Source of the DNA: Methylococcus capsulatus str. Texas = ATCC 19069
Lineage (GTDB): Bacteria > Pseudomonadota > Gammaproteobacteria > Methylococcales > Methylococcaceae
Direction: 5' to 3'
Length of the DNA stretch: 64,000 nucleotides
Assembly: GCF_000424685.1 (NCBI RefSeq)
Contig: NZ_KE384224.1
Location: forward strand, 615,982-679,981
How positions within the stretch are numbered: the first letter of the stretch is position 1; each line of letters opens with the position of its first letter. Shown piece after piece: positions 50,024-59,539 of this stretch. A program made the translations under genes and the position numbers. Below the pieces are notes generated by a model. The model was not told the DNA's origin, ran no database searches, and was given only the letters and a program-made list of their open reading frames with translations.

Positions 50024-50560
50024 TCAGAAGAAGCTTTCCTCTACCGTTATGACGTCCCCCGGATGCACCGGCGTCATCACGTCGGCCTCGAGCTGCGGCT
50101 GCGCAGGATCGTCCTCGCGGAGGATCACGATGTCCCGGGAGGCCAGCTCGCCGAAGCCGCCGGCAAGAGCCACGGCCTTCCCTACCGTCAGCCCGGGCTG
50201 ATACGGATATGCGCCGGGGTGCTTGACCTGCCCGCCGATGTAATATTTCCGGTATTCCAGCACGCTGACGTTCACTTTCGGATCGACCAGATAGGCGCCC
50301 CTGAGACCATCCGTGATGAGACGCTCCACTTCACCGGGAGTCTTCCCCTTGATGTGAATCTCGCCCAGAAACGGGTAGGAAACCGTACCCGCATCGCTGA
50401 GCCTCGCTTCGATGCTGAGATTGGGCTCGTTCAGGACGGAAATCTTGATCAGGTCGTCCGGACCGAGCCTGTAACCGGACACCTTGTCCTCCGCATGCAA
50501 CAGGCTCAAGAATGACGAAGCGACAAACAACAAGGCAATCCTGGAAATGACTCGAAACAT
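50024..50560 (-). CDS. Polysaccharide export protein (Wza-like, short form)
   Basis: 178 residues. Signal peptide MFRVISRIALLFVASSFLSL-LHA, then the Poly_export domain (YRLGPDDLIKISVLNEPNLS) and one SLBB domain (YYIGGQVKHPGAYPYQPGLT). No lipobox Cys, unlike E. coli Wza, so it is probably a periplasmic or short export component rather than a full lipoprotein pore. It precedes the co-polymerase kinase gene by 35 bases. Confidence 0.9.
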   Translation of the reverse strand: MFRVISRIALLFVASSFLSLLHAEDKVSGYRLGPDDLIKISVLNEPNLSIEARLSDAGTVSYPFLGEIHIKGKTPGEVERLITDGLRGAYLVDPKVNVSVLEYRKYYIGGQVKHPGAYPYQPGLTVGKAVALAGGFGELASRDIVILREDDPAQPQLEADVMTPVHPGDVITVEESFF

Positions 50561-50666
50561 GGCTGTCCGTCTTCGGCAAGAATATTGTTCAAATTTCCAT
50601 CCACAACAGAATGCGATCCCAGACCTGTCCGTAGAGCAACCCCGGACGGCCAACTCGATAGCCCCC

Positions 50667-52130
50667 CTAAAAATTCATCTGCAAGTTCAGGATGACCAGG
50701 TTACGGGTAAAACTATATTGCTCAAGGGTAGAGGAACGGTCGGTATAGGTATATTGGAGCCCGCTCGTCAGCCAGCGCTGAAGCGGGTAATAAACGCCGA
50801 CGCCCAGCATGTACCCTTTGTCCGTTCGGTCCGACCCCGTGTAGCTATTCTCCATGGCATTCGCGTAAATGTTGCTGCTGAGCTTGGGAAGCCACTGGTG
50901 ATTCCACATGACGGAATAGGTCTGGTTGTTGACGGCGCCTCCCAGATAATTCGACTCGTTGGTGATCATCACGGCGCCGACCCGCACGGTATCGATGGAA
51001 CGCGGCTGCCACAGGACAGCCGCGTCGAACGTAGGCCGGGGCTGGCCATTGGCTCCCAGTCCTTGGGCGGGCTCGTCAAATTCTTTGACGAGAACCCCCG
51101 CCTTCAAAATCCCCGTCGTCTTTGCCGTCGCGCGCCAAGTCACGCCGCCGAGCACCCGCAACTGGTTGTTGGTCTGCGAGATACCGTTCGGCAGGGGGTT
51201 CAAATAGTCCGAGAAGCTCTCGTTGATTTCGAACAAAAGCGAAGTCTTAGGCAGAACCCGATAATAGAACGCACTGCCAATGTTGTATTGATTGAGAGAA
51301 CGCCCCCGCGTGAATTCCGGGTTATTCTGGTAGTACCTGTTCATATAGTCGAACCGGAATTCCAGGAGACCTTTGGCCCCCTCGGCCCCGTACCTGTACA
51401 AGGCCCCGAAACTCTGGCTCTGCCATTCATTTGGATTTTTCAACAGCAGGCTCGCGTCACCCTGTACGAATTGAGTACCGAGCGGATCATGGGCGTAACT
51501 GAGCGACCCGTTGAGGCTCAGACGGTTTCTGTGGTCGAAGCGTACGTCGCTGAACGCGTTGACATAATTGTCGACGTAATTGTTTTGCGGAACGTTTTCG
51601 TAGACGTTGCCGCGAAACGAATAGCCGAGGCCGGCAGTGAGACTGCGGTGGTGAAACGGGAGGAAGAACCAGGGCTGGATGAACGTCCCGAACGAACCCT
51701 TCTTGAGAATGCCGGTGTTCAGCACGTTGTCGTCGTAAAAACCTTCCACCCGCATACGCCCGACGATCGGGAGACGGAAGTCGAATTCGTCGTCAAGTCT
51801 TCCTTCCGTGCCCAACGGCTGATCCATCCTCACATATTGCGGCGTACGGTTGTAGGGATCGTAGGTGTTGCCGGGACTGAAATTCGAATAACCGCTGGAA
51901 CCGTCCAAAGGATTGGCGACGCCATTCCCACCCTGGGACCAGGTGGACGCGGGGTACAGCGCGCAAAACCCGGGCAAAAGACGTAAGGCAAGCAAAGCCG
52001 TACGTTTCAGTAGCGCTTTCGTCCCCGAAGAAGGTACCTTGCCGGCACTATGGCCTCCCTCTCCATGACCGACGAACGACGAGAGAGCCGGGGAATCCAT
52101 GGAAACCGGCTGCGGCAGACTCCGACGCAT
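50667..52130 (-). CDS. Outer-membrane beta-barrel protein of the EPS cluster
   Basis: 487 residues. After a hydrophobic N-terminal segment (RTALLALRLLPGFCALYPAST) the rest is alternating amphipathic strands rich in Tyr, Asn and Gly, ending in Phe (LVILNLQMNF), the C-terminal signature of outer-membrane barrels. In its place beside Wza- and Wzc-like genes it probably forms the outer pore for the exopolysaccharide (BBP2/EpsL-like). The start MRRSLPQPVS is chosen with AGGGG upstream, but the N-terminus is uncertain. Confidence 0.7.
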   Translation of the reverse strand: MRRSLPQPVSMDSPALSSFVGHGEGGHSAGKVPSSGTKALLKRTALLALRLLPGFCALYPASTWSQGGNGVANPLDGSSGYSNFSPGNTYDPYNRTPQYVRMDQPLGTEGRLDDEFDFRLPIVGRMRVEGFYDDNVLNTGILKKGSFGTFIQPWFFLPFHHRSLTAGLGYSFRGNVYENVPQNNYVDNYVNAFSDVRFDHRNRLSLNGSLSYAHDPLGTQFVQGDASLLLKNPNEWQSQSFGALYRYGAEGAKGLLEFRFDYMNRYYQNNPEFTRGRSLNQYNIGSAFYYRVLPKTSLLFEINESFSDYLNPLPNGISQTNNQLRVLGGVTWRATAKTTGILKAGVLVKEFDEPAQGLGANGQPRPTFDAAVLWQPRSIDTVRVGAVMITNESNYLGGAVNNQTYSVMWNHQWLPKLSSNIYANAMENSYTGSDRTDKGYMLGVGVYYPLQRWLTSGLQYTYTDRSSTLEQYSFTRNLVILNLQMNF

Positions 52131-52190
52131 CGTTATAACCCCTGGCTTGGAAAAACGGCCATCGGCCAAACCAGCCTCACCTTCCACCCT

Positions 52191-53651
52191 CTAACCATGC
52201 GCTTCCGACTGCCTGCTGGCAGGCTTATGATGATGAACAGGCATATAGCGGGCAAGCCAACCCATGGCAAGCAATACCGTAAAAAAGCCGGCATTCGCCG
52301 GAATCTGCAAATTGAAATCGACGAAGGAGTGAATCAACAAGGCGACGATTCCCATGAAGGAGCCAATTCCTGTTGCCCGCAGCAGGGACTCCTGGCGTTC
52401 GCGGAGCGCGAACCCTGCCGCTCCCAGGCTCAACAGAACGGCCAGTGCCATCGGCAGCCAACCGACGATTCCCCATTCACCGAGAAATTCCAGATAGTCA
52501 TTATGGGCATGATCGTACGGAATGACCACCTCCGCACCTCCATAAGGCAGAAACGACGCCACGAACGAGCCTGCGCCGGCGCCGAACGGCAGGTAATCCA
52601 GTACGTAAGGCACCGCGTAGTCGTACAGATCGACCCGATTCGAAGCCTCCACAACCGTGGTTTGCTCCAAACGCCGTGCCACTTCCTCGATCCCGAAATA
52701 ACTGCCGACGATCACGAGATCGACGAGCACGATGCTCGACAGGATGGCCACCACCAAGCCGCTGGAAAACCTCGACGAACGGGCGAGCAAGAGGTAAACG
52801 GCACCGGTGACGCTCAAGGAAACCGCGAACCCCACGTTCCCCATGCGCGACCGGGTCAGCACCAGACCGATGGCCATGATCACGACGGCGATGCGAAGCG
52901 GCGCCTTGTCGCTGAGCAGGAAAGTCGCCGCTCCCCGCAGCCAGTCGCGCCAGTTGCCGCCCGGGGAGGAGAACCGACCGGCTATCAGCAGTCCGACCCC
53001 CACCGCCAGCGTCATCTCCAGCAAACCGGCAAGATGGTTGCGGTTGACGAAAGTACCGACCGCGACGGATCTGCCCACTTCCCTGCCGAAGAAGCCGAAC
53101 TCAAGACCAGTCAACGACCTGGCCGAGCCATACAAGGCCTCGAACACCCCGCATGCCACGATCGCATAAGCCAGCCACCGGATCCTTTCCCGACTGCGGG
53201 TCAGCAACAGAATCAGCGCGAACAGGATCAGATAGGCCGCCCCCTTGAGTGCCGCAAGGCGGGTGTAGTACGGGTCGGTACTGAACGCGGACGGAAGGTC
53301 GGGGTCGACCCGGCGAGCATCCGGATAAACTCGCGCGGCCCGAGGAAGCAACTCGTCCGCCAGATCGGAAAACCACGGAGCCCCTTGAAAACCCGCCCAT
53401 ACGACACTCGCGCCGATCAGCAGCAAGGCGGGCCATGCCCTTCGAAACGGCATCGTAAGCGGGAGCCTGCCGTGGGCATGCAAAAGGCAACAGACGGCCC
53501 CGAGAACGAATACGGCACTGGAAAAAAGATAGACGGCCCCTTCCCAGTTGCTGCCCCAGGGCAATGGCAGCCACAGGATCACGGCCAGCAGGACAGAAAA
53601 CAAACCCTTCTCAAATGAGGCAGCCACGAGCCGTCTGCATTCCGTGCGCAA
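52191..53651 (-). CDS. O-antigen ligase / Wzy-type polymerase family membrane protein
   Basis: Up to 486 residues with about 11 membrane helices and the typical large periplasmic loop. The Wzy_C segment FVNRNHLAGLLEM and the later HAHNDYLEFLGEWG motif (D-HAHNDYLE) mark the family. It either polymerises the repeat units or ligates the chain. The frame's first start is TTG; an in-frame GTG eight codons on is equally plausible. It precedes the beta-barrel gene by about 60 bases. Confidence 0.85.
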   Translation of the reverse strand: MRTECRRLVAASFEKGLFSVLLAVILWLPLPWGSNWEGAVYLFSSAVFVLGAVCCLLHAHGRLPLTMPFRRAWPALLLIGASVVWAGFQGAPWFSDLADELLPRAARVYPDARRVDPDLPSAFSTDPYYTRLAALKGAAYLILFALILLLTRSRERIRWLAYAIVACGVFEALYGSARSLTGLEFGFFGREVGRSVAVGTFVNRNHLAGLLEMTLAVGVGLLIAGRFSSPGGNWRDWLRGAATFLLSDKAPLRIAVVIMAIGLVLTRSRMGNVGFAVSLSVTGAVYLLLARSSRFSSGLVVAILSSIVLVDLVIVGSYFGIEEVARRLEQTTVVEASNRVDLYDYAVPYVLDYLPFGAGAGSFVASFLPYGGAEVVIPYDHAHNDYLEFLGEWGIVGWLPMALAVLLSLGAAGFALRERQESLLRATGIGSFMGIVALLIHSFVDFNLQIPANAGFFTVLLAMGWLARYMPVHHHKPASRQSEAHG

Positions 53652-53704
53652 AAAACCCGCCGGATCGAGCCGATCCAGCGAGTTCGCTCTCTATCCATCC
53701 GAAA

Positions 53705-54163
53705 TCAAAGGATCCGGCAGTTGCTGATGTACTCGCGCAACCAGCTGATCCAGCTCGCGAACCATTTGTAGTTCCAGCCGTTTCCGTGATTGTTGCTGCC
53801 CCGAGCGGACAAGATGTCTTCTGCGGATTCCGGATGAGCCTTGAGGTCGCCCAACAGCCCCGCCAGCTCCCTCTGGTTGGCCTTGCTGCTCAGGGAGTTC
53901 AGCAACTGATTCTGGGTGGACTGAATTTCCCAGACCCGGGACTTGTATTCCCGTTTCGAAATCTTGCCGGCATCCAATTCGGCCCGAAGCGCCTCGATGC
54001 GGCTTGCCGCCTGGTCCTTGACGGACTGCCGGGCGTCCTGGATCAGCTGCCTGTCCGCATCCGACAGCGAGGCCTTGTATGGCGCGGCGGTTCCCGTAGA
54101 CGGCATCAGCAGCGGGATCGACAGGGCAAAAATCGTCGTGAGTCGAGTGAATGCAACCTTCAT
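53705..54163 (-). CDS. Small secreted helical protein, hypothetical
   Basis: 152 residues. Signal peptide (KVAFTRLTTIFALSIPLLMP ending TGTAA), then a charged helical domain (SDADRQLIQDARQSVKDQAA) with SHOCT-like features (LDAGKISKREYKSRVWEI), and an aromatic C-terminus NGWNYKWFASWISWLREY. Probably periplasmic. It stands in front of the O-antigen ligase gene on the same strand after 50 bp. No known function. Confidence 0.65.
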   Translation of the reverse strand: MKVAFTRLTTIFALSIPLLMPSTGTAAPYKASLSDADRQLIQDARQSVKDQAASRIEALRAELDAGKISKREYKSRVWEIQSTQNQLLNSLSSKANQRELAGLLGDLKAHPESAEDILSARGSNNHGNGWNYKWFASWISWLREYISNCRIL

Positions 54164-54206
54164 GACAGGGTCCCCCCAAAAAGTGGTACATGAGCGTGGA
54201 AAACGG

Positions 54207-54665
54207 CTACCGATAGCAGTATAGAAGAGCCAGGCGAAGATTCAATGGCCAGAGGCGCATTTTTTCCCGCTGATCCTCGGACTTGACTCGCACGACCGGG
54301 TCTTCGATGTATTCATGAACCATCTGGTTCCTGAGCTTGCCCATGGTCAGCCCTGCGTCAGCGGAACCGAGCAACCCTAAACGTTCGGCGCGGTCGAGAT
54401 TGTCGATGACCGCGGATGTTTTTTCACCCAGGGCAGCCAAGAGCAAGGGCGACAATTTGTCGCCCAAAGTGTCTTGCAGGCGGCCAAACCTGCCGACAAA
54501 GGCCTCCACCCGTTCGGCCAGATCGGAGTCTTCTTCGAGATGCTCGGCCTGCTCCATAGTGAACGGATTCCCGAAGAGGCGTTGGTCCGTGATGGCGAGG
54601 TGCCGGCACTCCTTGCGCACCACTCTGGCCAGAAATTGAAGGCGTGTCTTGGGTTCTAAGGTCAC
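54207..54665 (-). CDS. HEPN-domain protein (HepT-like) of an MNT/HEPN pair
   Basis: 152 residues from a GTG start. Four-helix HEPN fold with FGRLQDTLGDKLSPLLLAAL and the RNase-like motif R-x4-H-x-Y in LRNQMVHEYIEDP. In such pairs HEPN is the toxin and the MNT nucleotidyltransferase neutralises it by modifying the Tyr of the HxY. The start overlaps the end of the nucleotidyltransferase frame by four bases. The partner gene is frameshifted in this sequence. Confidence 0.8.
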   Translation of the reverse strand: MTLEPKTRLQFLARVVRKECRHLAITDQRLFGNPFTMEQAEHLEEDSDLAERVEAFVGRFGRLQDTLGDKLSPLLLAALGEKTSAVIDNLDRAERLGLLGSADAGLTMGKLRNQMVHEYIEDPVVRVKSEDQREKMRLWPLNLRLALLYCYR

Positions 54666-54965
54666 AGCAGCTGCCCTTCCTTGAATGCGATCTCGTGAAT
54701 GGGCAGGCGCTCGAGATTGGGGGCGCACAACAGCAACACATCCACCTTGCGTCCGCGCATGGTGCGCGACACCGCCGCCGCCCTCTGCGCGGCCATGAGC
54801 GCCGGGGTTTTCCACGGGTTCCGGCAATTCAAGCATGAGGTCGAGATCGCCGCCAAGCGCGGTATCGTCGATCCTGGAGCCGAAGACTCGCACGCGGCGC
54901 GGTTTTCCCGCCACTCGAACCGCAAGTCGTCGAATGAGCTGAATTTGATGGTCGGTCGAGCGCAT
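54662..54965 (-). pseudogene. MNT nucleotidyltransferase, interrupted by a one-base shift
   Basis: The first half (MRSTDHQIQLIRRLAV... with GSRIDD-x5-DLDLML, the GSx10DxD metal motif) and the second half (LMAAQRAAAVSRTMRGRKVD... ending AFKEGQLL) are in different frames. The join is at GAAAACCCCGGCGC, where removing one base restores a normal protein of about 100 residues. Either a true mutation, a sequencing slip, or rarely a programmed shift. The antitoxin of the adjacent HEPN gene would be lost. Confidence 0.75.
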
Positions 54966-54968
54966 GTC

Positions 54969-56183
54969 TCAGGAGGGCCGCAACGGAGTGAGCAAGGCGC
55001 GCCATTTCGCCAGCGCGTGGGCCTGGTCGAATTCGTTTTCAAAGGCGGTCCGGGCGTTTCTTCCCATCCGCTCCCGCCTCTCGCCGTCCCGGCTGAGGGC
55101 GAGCAGAAACCCGGCGAGTCCATCGGCGTCTCCCGGCGCGAAGCTTGCGCCGCAGGCATGCCGTTCTATCTGCCGGGACAGCTCGCCGTCTCTGGCCCCG
55201 ACAAAGGCGACGGGCCGGCCGGCCGCCAGCACGCCGTAGAACTTGGACGGCACGATCAGGCCTTCCAGCGCGGGCAATAGCGAGATGAGGTGGATATCCG
55301 GCAGGGTCAGGCTGAGCCCCAGCCGCTCGCGGGGCTGGTACGGCCTGAAAAGGACATTGGCAAGCCCCCGCCGCTTCGCTTCCAGGCGCAGCTTTTCGTA
55401 ACCGTGTCCGCCGCCGACGAAAAGGAACGCCATACCGTCCAGGCCGCGCAGGATCTCGGCCGCCGCCAGCAGGGTGTCGAATTCATGGGCCCGGCCCAGG
55501 TTGCCGGAATAGGCGGCGACGAACCTGCCCGACAGCCCCCACTCCTCCCGCAGGGGGTTGCCCGCCGCCGCCGTGGGCCGGATCGCCCCCCCGTCCGCCC
55601 AGTTGTGGATGATCTCGACCCGCTCCGCCGGGACGCCCGATTCGCGCAGCCGCTCCGCCATTCGCTCGCCCAGGACCACGTTCGTCCGTGCCTGCCGCAG
55701 CGATGCATTCCGCCAATCCCGCAACCGGCGCACGGCCAGGCCCGGCATCCGCACGCCCAACGCCTCGGCCACCTCCGGAAACAGGTCCTGCAGCCAGTTC
55801 ACCAGCCTCGCCCCGCGCAGCCGGGCAACCACCGCACCCACCAGCGAAATCAAAGGCGGGTCGGTCTTTGCCACGATCACGTCGCCCTCCCGCGTCAGCC
55901 GCCACAGGCGCCATCCTGCCGAGACATAGAAACTCAGATAATCCAGCGCCCGCCCGGGCAGCCATGCCCTTCCGAAGCGCGAGGTCCACACCCGGTGCAC
56001 GAAGACCCCGCCCACCGCCTCGAACGCCGGCAGGTCCGCGCCGGGGTCATCATAGCGCTGCCGGCTGGTGATCACCCGCACCTTGCGGTCCGATTCGCCG
56101 AGGGCGAACGCCAGATCGGACAACAACTGGCTGGTCGCGGAGTGGTCGGGGTAGAAGAAGCGGTTAAGAAATAGAATCTGCAT
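54969..56183 (-). CDS. Glycosyltransferase family 4 (WbuB-like)
   Basis: 404 residues, GT-B fold. N-terminal LNRFFYPDHSATSQLLSDLA and the C-terminal donor site LEGLIVPSKFYGVLAAGRPV with the E-x7-E type acidic pattern typical of GT4 enzymes. It transfers a sugar to a growing polysaccharide or glycolipid. It lies immediately upstream of the MNT/HEPN pair, which may have inserted into the EPS cluster. Confidence 0.88.
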   Translation of the reverse strand: MQILFLNRFFYPDHSATSQLLSDLAFALGESDRKVRVITSRQRYDDPGADLPAFEAVGGVFVHRVWTSRFGRAWLPGRALDYLSFYVSAGWRLWRLTREGDVIVAKTDPPLISLVGAVVARLRGARLVNWLQDLFPEVAEALGVRMPGLAVRRLRDWRNASLRQARTNVVLGERMAERLRESGVPAERVEIIHNWADGGAIRPTAAAGNPLREEWGLSGRFVAAYSGNLGRAHEFDTLLAAAEILRGLDGMAFLFVGGGHGYEKLRLEAKRRGLANVLFRPYQPRERLGLSLTLPDIHLISLLPALEGLIVPSKFYGVLAAGRPVAFVGARDGELSRQIERHACGASFAPGDADGLAGFLLALSRDGERRERMGRNARTAFENEFDQAHALAKWRALLTPLRPS

Positions 56184-56210
56184 GGATGTCGGTATGGGTA
56201 ATCACGTTTC

Positions 56211-56861
56211 TCATGGCCCGATGCGGCTGGTCGCGCTCCGGGTCATTCTTGAATCTGGCTCAGGCGATGAGTCTTCGGAGGATCCAGTCTCGAAAACCTC
56301 GTCCCACACCACCAGCAAACCGGGAAAACGCGTCGATGCCATGGCGTCCCCGGCGCCGAAGACCTCGGGCCGTCCATAACGGCCATTCATCAACGCATAG
56401 CGAAATACGGTGTGGTCGACGGGATGAACCAGCCAGTATTCCGCCACGCCGGCTTGTTCATAACGGTCCCGCTTGACGCCCTCGTCCTTCTTGGCGGTGG
56501 AGGGCGACAATATCTCGACCACCAGGTCCGGGGCGCCGCGGACCGCCCGCTCGGAAATTTTCCCCCGGTCGCAGATCACCAGCAAATCCGGCTGCACCAC
56601 CGTATCCACCAATTCATCCGCTTCATCGGAGCTGGGCAACAGCACATCGACCGGCGCCGCCAACACGCGGCAGCGCCGGTCACGGAAGAAATTGCCCAAT
56701 ACCAGACCCAGCTGGAAAGAAACGCTCTGATGAGTCGTCGAAGGCGACGGACACATGTCATAGGCCTCGCCGCCGATCAACTCCCAGCGTTCCTCTTCCG
56801 GCCATGTCCGGTAATCCGCATAGGTCCATCGCCCGGGTTTCTCCAATGCCGCCTTTGTCAT
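56211..56861 (-). CDS. Uma2-family (DUF820) putative endonuclease
   Basis: 216 residues. The PD-(D/E)xK core of Uma2 proteins is visible: WELIGGEAYDM, QPDLLVICD, and APDLVVEILSPSTAKKDEGVK. These proteins are common, often in many copies, in bacteria with mobile DNA, and their function is largely unknown. Follows the glycosyltransferase gene's start by 27 bases on the same strand. Confidence 0.85.
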   Translation of the reverse strand: MTKAALEKPGRWTYADYRTWPEEERWELIGGEAYDMCPSPSTTHQSVSFQLGLVLGNFFRDRRCRVLAAPVDVLLPSSDEADELVDTVVQPDLLVICDRGKISERAVRGAPDLVVEILSPSTAKKDEGVKRDRYEQAGVAEYWLVHPVDHTVFRYALMNGRYGRPEVFGAGDAMASTRFPGLLVVWDEVFETGSSEDSSPEPDSRMTRSATSRIGP

Positions 56862-57173
56862 GGAATCACTGCCTCATCATTGATTCAGAGCATCGAGAGC
56901 GTATGGGGCCTTGGTTCCCGCCCGGGTCGACTTCCATCCAGTCTGCCATCACCATTGGCCCGGGCGTCGACCGGCAAACCGGATTCAACGATTAGGACTT
57001 GACCAAGAATAACTTCCCTGATTCGAATCTCACAAATCCGTTCGATCCAACGTAGGAGCCCGCTTGCGGGCGATCCGCAACGGCCAGTACCTACTCTCCG
57101 CTCGATCGCGGCCAAGGCCGCTCCTACAGAGATCATCAGGAACTCATATCCGCCCCAGTCCTCATCTATCAAC
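56862..57173. other. Intergenic region with REP-like inverted pair
   Basis: 312 bp without a supported gene. The right half holds an inverted pair of GTAGGAGC-type repeats (listed separately). No promoter could be fixed for the flanking minus-strand Uma2 gene. Confidence 0.5.
57052..57127. repeat. REP/BIME-like inverted repeat pair
   Basis: GTAGGAGCCCGCTTGCGGGCGAT at the left (shown in two parts: GTAGGAGC and CCGCTTGCGGG) and ATCGCGGCCAAGGCCGCTCC plus TAC at the right form opposite-facing palindromes. The GTAGGAGCGGCCTTGGCCGCG type is a widespread extragenic palindrome of gammaproteobacteria. It lies between a beta-helix gene and a Uma2 gene. Confidence 0.65.
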
Positions 57174-59405
57174 CTAGGGAATATCCTGAACCCGCAGCAT
57201 GCTGCCCGGTGGGGCCCTGAAGGGTTCCTTGACCTGGTTGAAGACATTGCCATGCTCCAGGAGCCCGACCACGCCGGCGTCGACCTGCAAACCCACATCG
57301 GCGTTCTCGACGGTGTTGTTTTCCACGATCACGTCGCGCGTTCCTGGCGCGGCACGGTTGCCGCCGCCCGTGATCAGCAGGTGGGCATTGGAATAAAGAT
57401 GATTGCGGCGATGGACGGCGGCCAGGGCGAGCGGGGCGGTATTGGGCGGTTTTTGATTTCCCCTTGTGCCCAGTGATGCCTCTCCGGATAACCATCCCTG
57501 GGCCAACCCGAGGCCGCCGTGATAGTTGTTGCCTTCCAGTATTTCGTTGTCGAAGAACTGGCAGTACCAACTCGGCTGGTAATGCAGATACCACATGCCG
57601 GAATTGTAGAAACCGGCGGTCCGGGTCGACTTGTTTCCCGCCGCGATATTGTCGATCGACGTTCCGTAGTAGGACAAGGCCACGCTGGCGTCGCTGAAAT
57701 CGTTGGCGATGAACATATAGTGCTGCTGCATTCCCGTGACGGTGACCACGGAAGAGCCATCCGGCGGGACCTTCCAGGGGCGGTCGAGATGGACCGAATC
57801 GCCGTCGATATGATCGATCTGCGCGAACTGGCCCATGCCCTTGCCGCCCAGGATGAAGACCCCGGCGCCCTTCCAGCCGTCGGCGCGCTCGCGCTTGCCG
57901 GTGGGCTCGGCAGTGAACGCAAAGGCATTGGCTCTGATATCTTTCAGCGGCCCATAGTACAGGCCGCCTCCGGCATCGGAGGTCATCGCCTCGCGGTCCC
58001 AGCCGTGCATCAGGCTGAGTCTGTTGCGGGCGAAGAAGACATTTTGTGAATAAGGCGTGCCGCCCAGATTGTTGATGCCCCCGCCCGTGGACATGAGATC
58101 GGCTCCGGTGATCTGGTTGTCCTCGAAGATCAGTCCGTTCACTCCCGACAGGCAATACCAGCCCCAGCGGCCGTTGTAGAAATGGTTGTTGGCCACGTAG
58201 GCGCCCTTGGGCTTGAAGAGATACAGCGCCCGGCCCGAGCCATACAGATCGTTGTCGGTGATCACCAGATGCTCGCCGCCCAGCCGGAGCGTGTCGCCAC
58301 CGCCGGTGGACAGTTTCAGACTTTCCCTGAAGCGCTGATCGACTTGTTCGGGCTTGAGATGGCCGCGGTAGACGTCGGCGCGCGCCGTCACCCGCTGGAT
58401 GCGCACATGACCCGGTTCGCCGGCGGGCGTGGCTTGCAGGTCGCCAGCGATGAGGTGCGTATGGTTCGAGGCGTACAGCGTCAGATCCTCCAGGGCGAAG
58501 TGATTGCTGCCCTGGATGAGCGCCGCGGGCGGCTGTTCCATATCGGGCCAGAGCAGGTTCACCCGATCGCGGCGCTCCCCGCGCAGGGTGACGAAGCGGG
58601 GGAGAATGAGGGCCTGCGTCAGCAGGTAACGGCCGCGGGGAAAATACACCACGCCGCCGCCCAGATCGCCGGCGGTCTTCACCGCCGCCAGCACCGCCTG
58701 GGTGTCGTCGGTGGAGCCGGCGCCGGTCGCCCCGAAATCGCGGACATCGAACTGCCGCTCCGGCCAATGTTCGGCGGCCTTGATCTCCAGCCGGCCCGCC
58801 GGACTCCAGGCCCCGCTGTCGCCCGCGCCGCTGTGCAGATGAAGATCGTAAGCGCCCGGTTTCATGTCGGCAGGCACCTCGAACCTTGCCTCCCACGGGC
58901 TCGAAGACGCCGCCGCAAGCCGCCGGGAAGTCCTGTCTGACACGGAGTTCAAAAGCAGAACCGCGGAAGCCGGCGCATGGCCGATGCAGCGGCCGAAAAC
59001 CCGAATCCAGCCGCCCGGCGCGGCGTGCACGCCCTGATCGCCCTGCGCCCAGTAGACCGTGGGTGCATTGAGCAGGCCGATCGTCGAAGCATTGGCGTTC
59101 GTAATGCGGGCGGCATAAACGCCGTCCTCGAATTCGGCCGGAATGATGAACTTGACCGACTGGTCCGAAGCCTGCAACGGTTCGACGCTCGCGCCGGCTA
59201 CGGTGCGTTTGGGGCTGGCCGGAGCGCCGCCGGCATCGTCCTTCAGGCGCGTCAACTCGATCCTGGGATGCTCGCCGAAGCCGTCGCCCACCATCAGGGC
59301 CGCCTCGCCGGGCTTCACCGGGTCGCTGGCCCAGAAAATCTGGGGTGCGCCGAGAGCCGGCGCGGCCAGTAGGAAAAGGGCAAACAACAGGCCATGTTTG
59401 AGCAT
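57174..59405 (-). CDS. Secreted right-handed beta-helix protein (pectate-lyase-3 type)
   Basis: 743 residues. Signal peptide (MLKHGLLFALFLLAAPALG), two Ig/IPT-like beta domains (about 20-220), then a pectate-lyase superfamily domain starting FDVRDFGATGAGSTDDTQAV and many short parallel-beta coils (NNHFYNGRWGWYCLSG, ENNTVENADVG). Proteins of this type cleave or bind polysaccharide in the periplasm or outside the cell; here it lies among EPS genes, so it may be an EPS lyase or epimerase. No catalytic residues can be assigned by eye. Confidence 0.8.
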   Translation of the reverse strand: MLKHGLLFALFLLAAPALGAPQIFWASDPVKPGEAALMVGDGFGEHPRIELTRLKDDAGGAPASPKRTVAGASVEPLQASDQSVKFIIPAEFEDGVYAARITNANASTIGLLNAPTVYWAQGDQGVHAAPGGWIRVFGRCIGHAPASAVLLLNSVSDRTSRRLAAASSSPWEARFEVPADMKPGAYDLHLHSGAGDSGAWSPAGRLEIKAAEHWPERQFDVRDFGATGAGSTDDTQAVLAAVKTAGDLGGGVVYFPRGRYLLTQALILPRFVTLRGERRDRVNLLWPDMEQPPAALIQGSNHFALEDLTLYASNHTHLIAGDLQATPAGEPGHVRIQRVTARADVYRGHLKPEQVDQRFRESLKLSTGGGDTLRLGGEHLVITDNDLYGSGRALYLFKPKGAYVANNHFYNGRWGWYCLSGVNGLIFEDNQITGADLMSTGGGINNLGGTPYSQNVFFARNRLSLMHGWDREAMTSDAGGGLYYGPLKDIRANAFAFTAEPTGKRERADGWKGAGVFILGGKGMGQFAQIDHIDGDSVHLDRPWKVPPDGSSVVTVTGMQQHYMFIANDFSDASVALSYYGTSIDNIAAGNKSTRTAGFYNSGMWYLHYQPSWYCQFFDNEILEGNNYHGGLGLAQGWLSGEASLGTRGNQKPPNTAPLALAAVHRRNHLYSNAHLLITGGGNRAAPGTRDVIVENNTVENADVGLQVDAGVVGLLEHGNVFNQVKEPFRAPPGSMLRVQDIP

Positions 59406-59539
59406 GAAGGATATCTCCTATGTTTGCGTACAAGACGTCTCAGGGGTGTCCGCCGCCTATCCACAAGGAATCGAGCTCAAAGCAGTTTGACCGGTCAAAC
59501 CGCCACCGCAGGTAGCCTTGATGCGGCGCAATCGGAGGA

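Noticed and set aside
57169-59433. Minus-strand open frame of 754 codons beside the beta-helix gene frame
   Set aside because: Same strand but different frame from the beta-helix gene; no signal peptide or motif, Arg/Gly/Pro-rich shadow.
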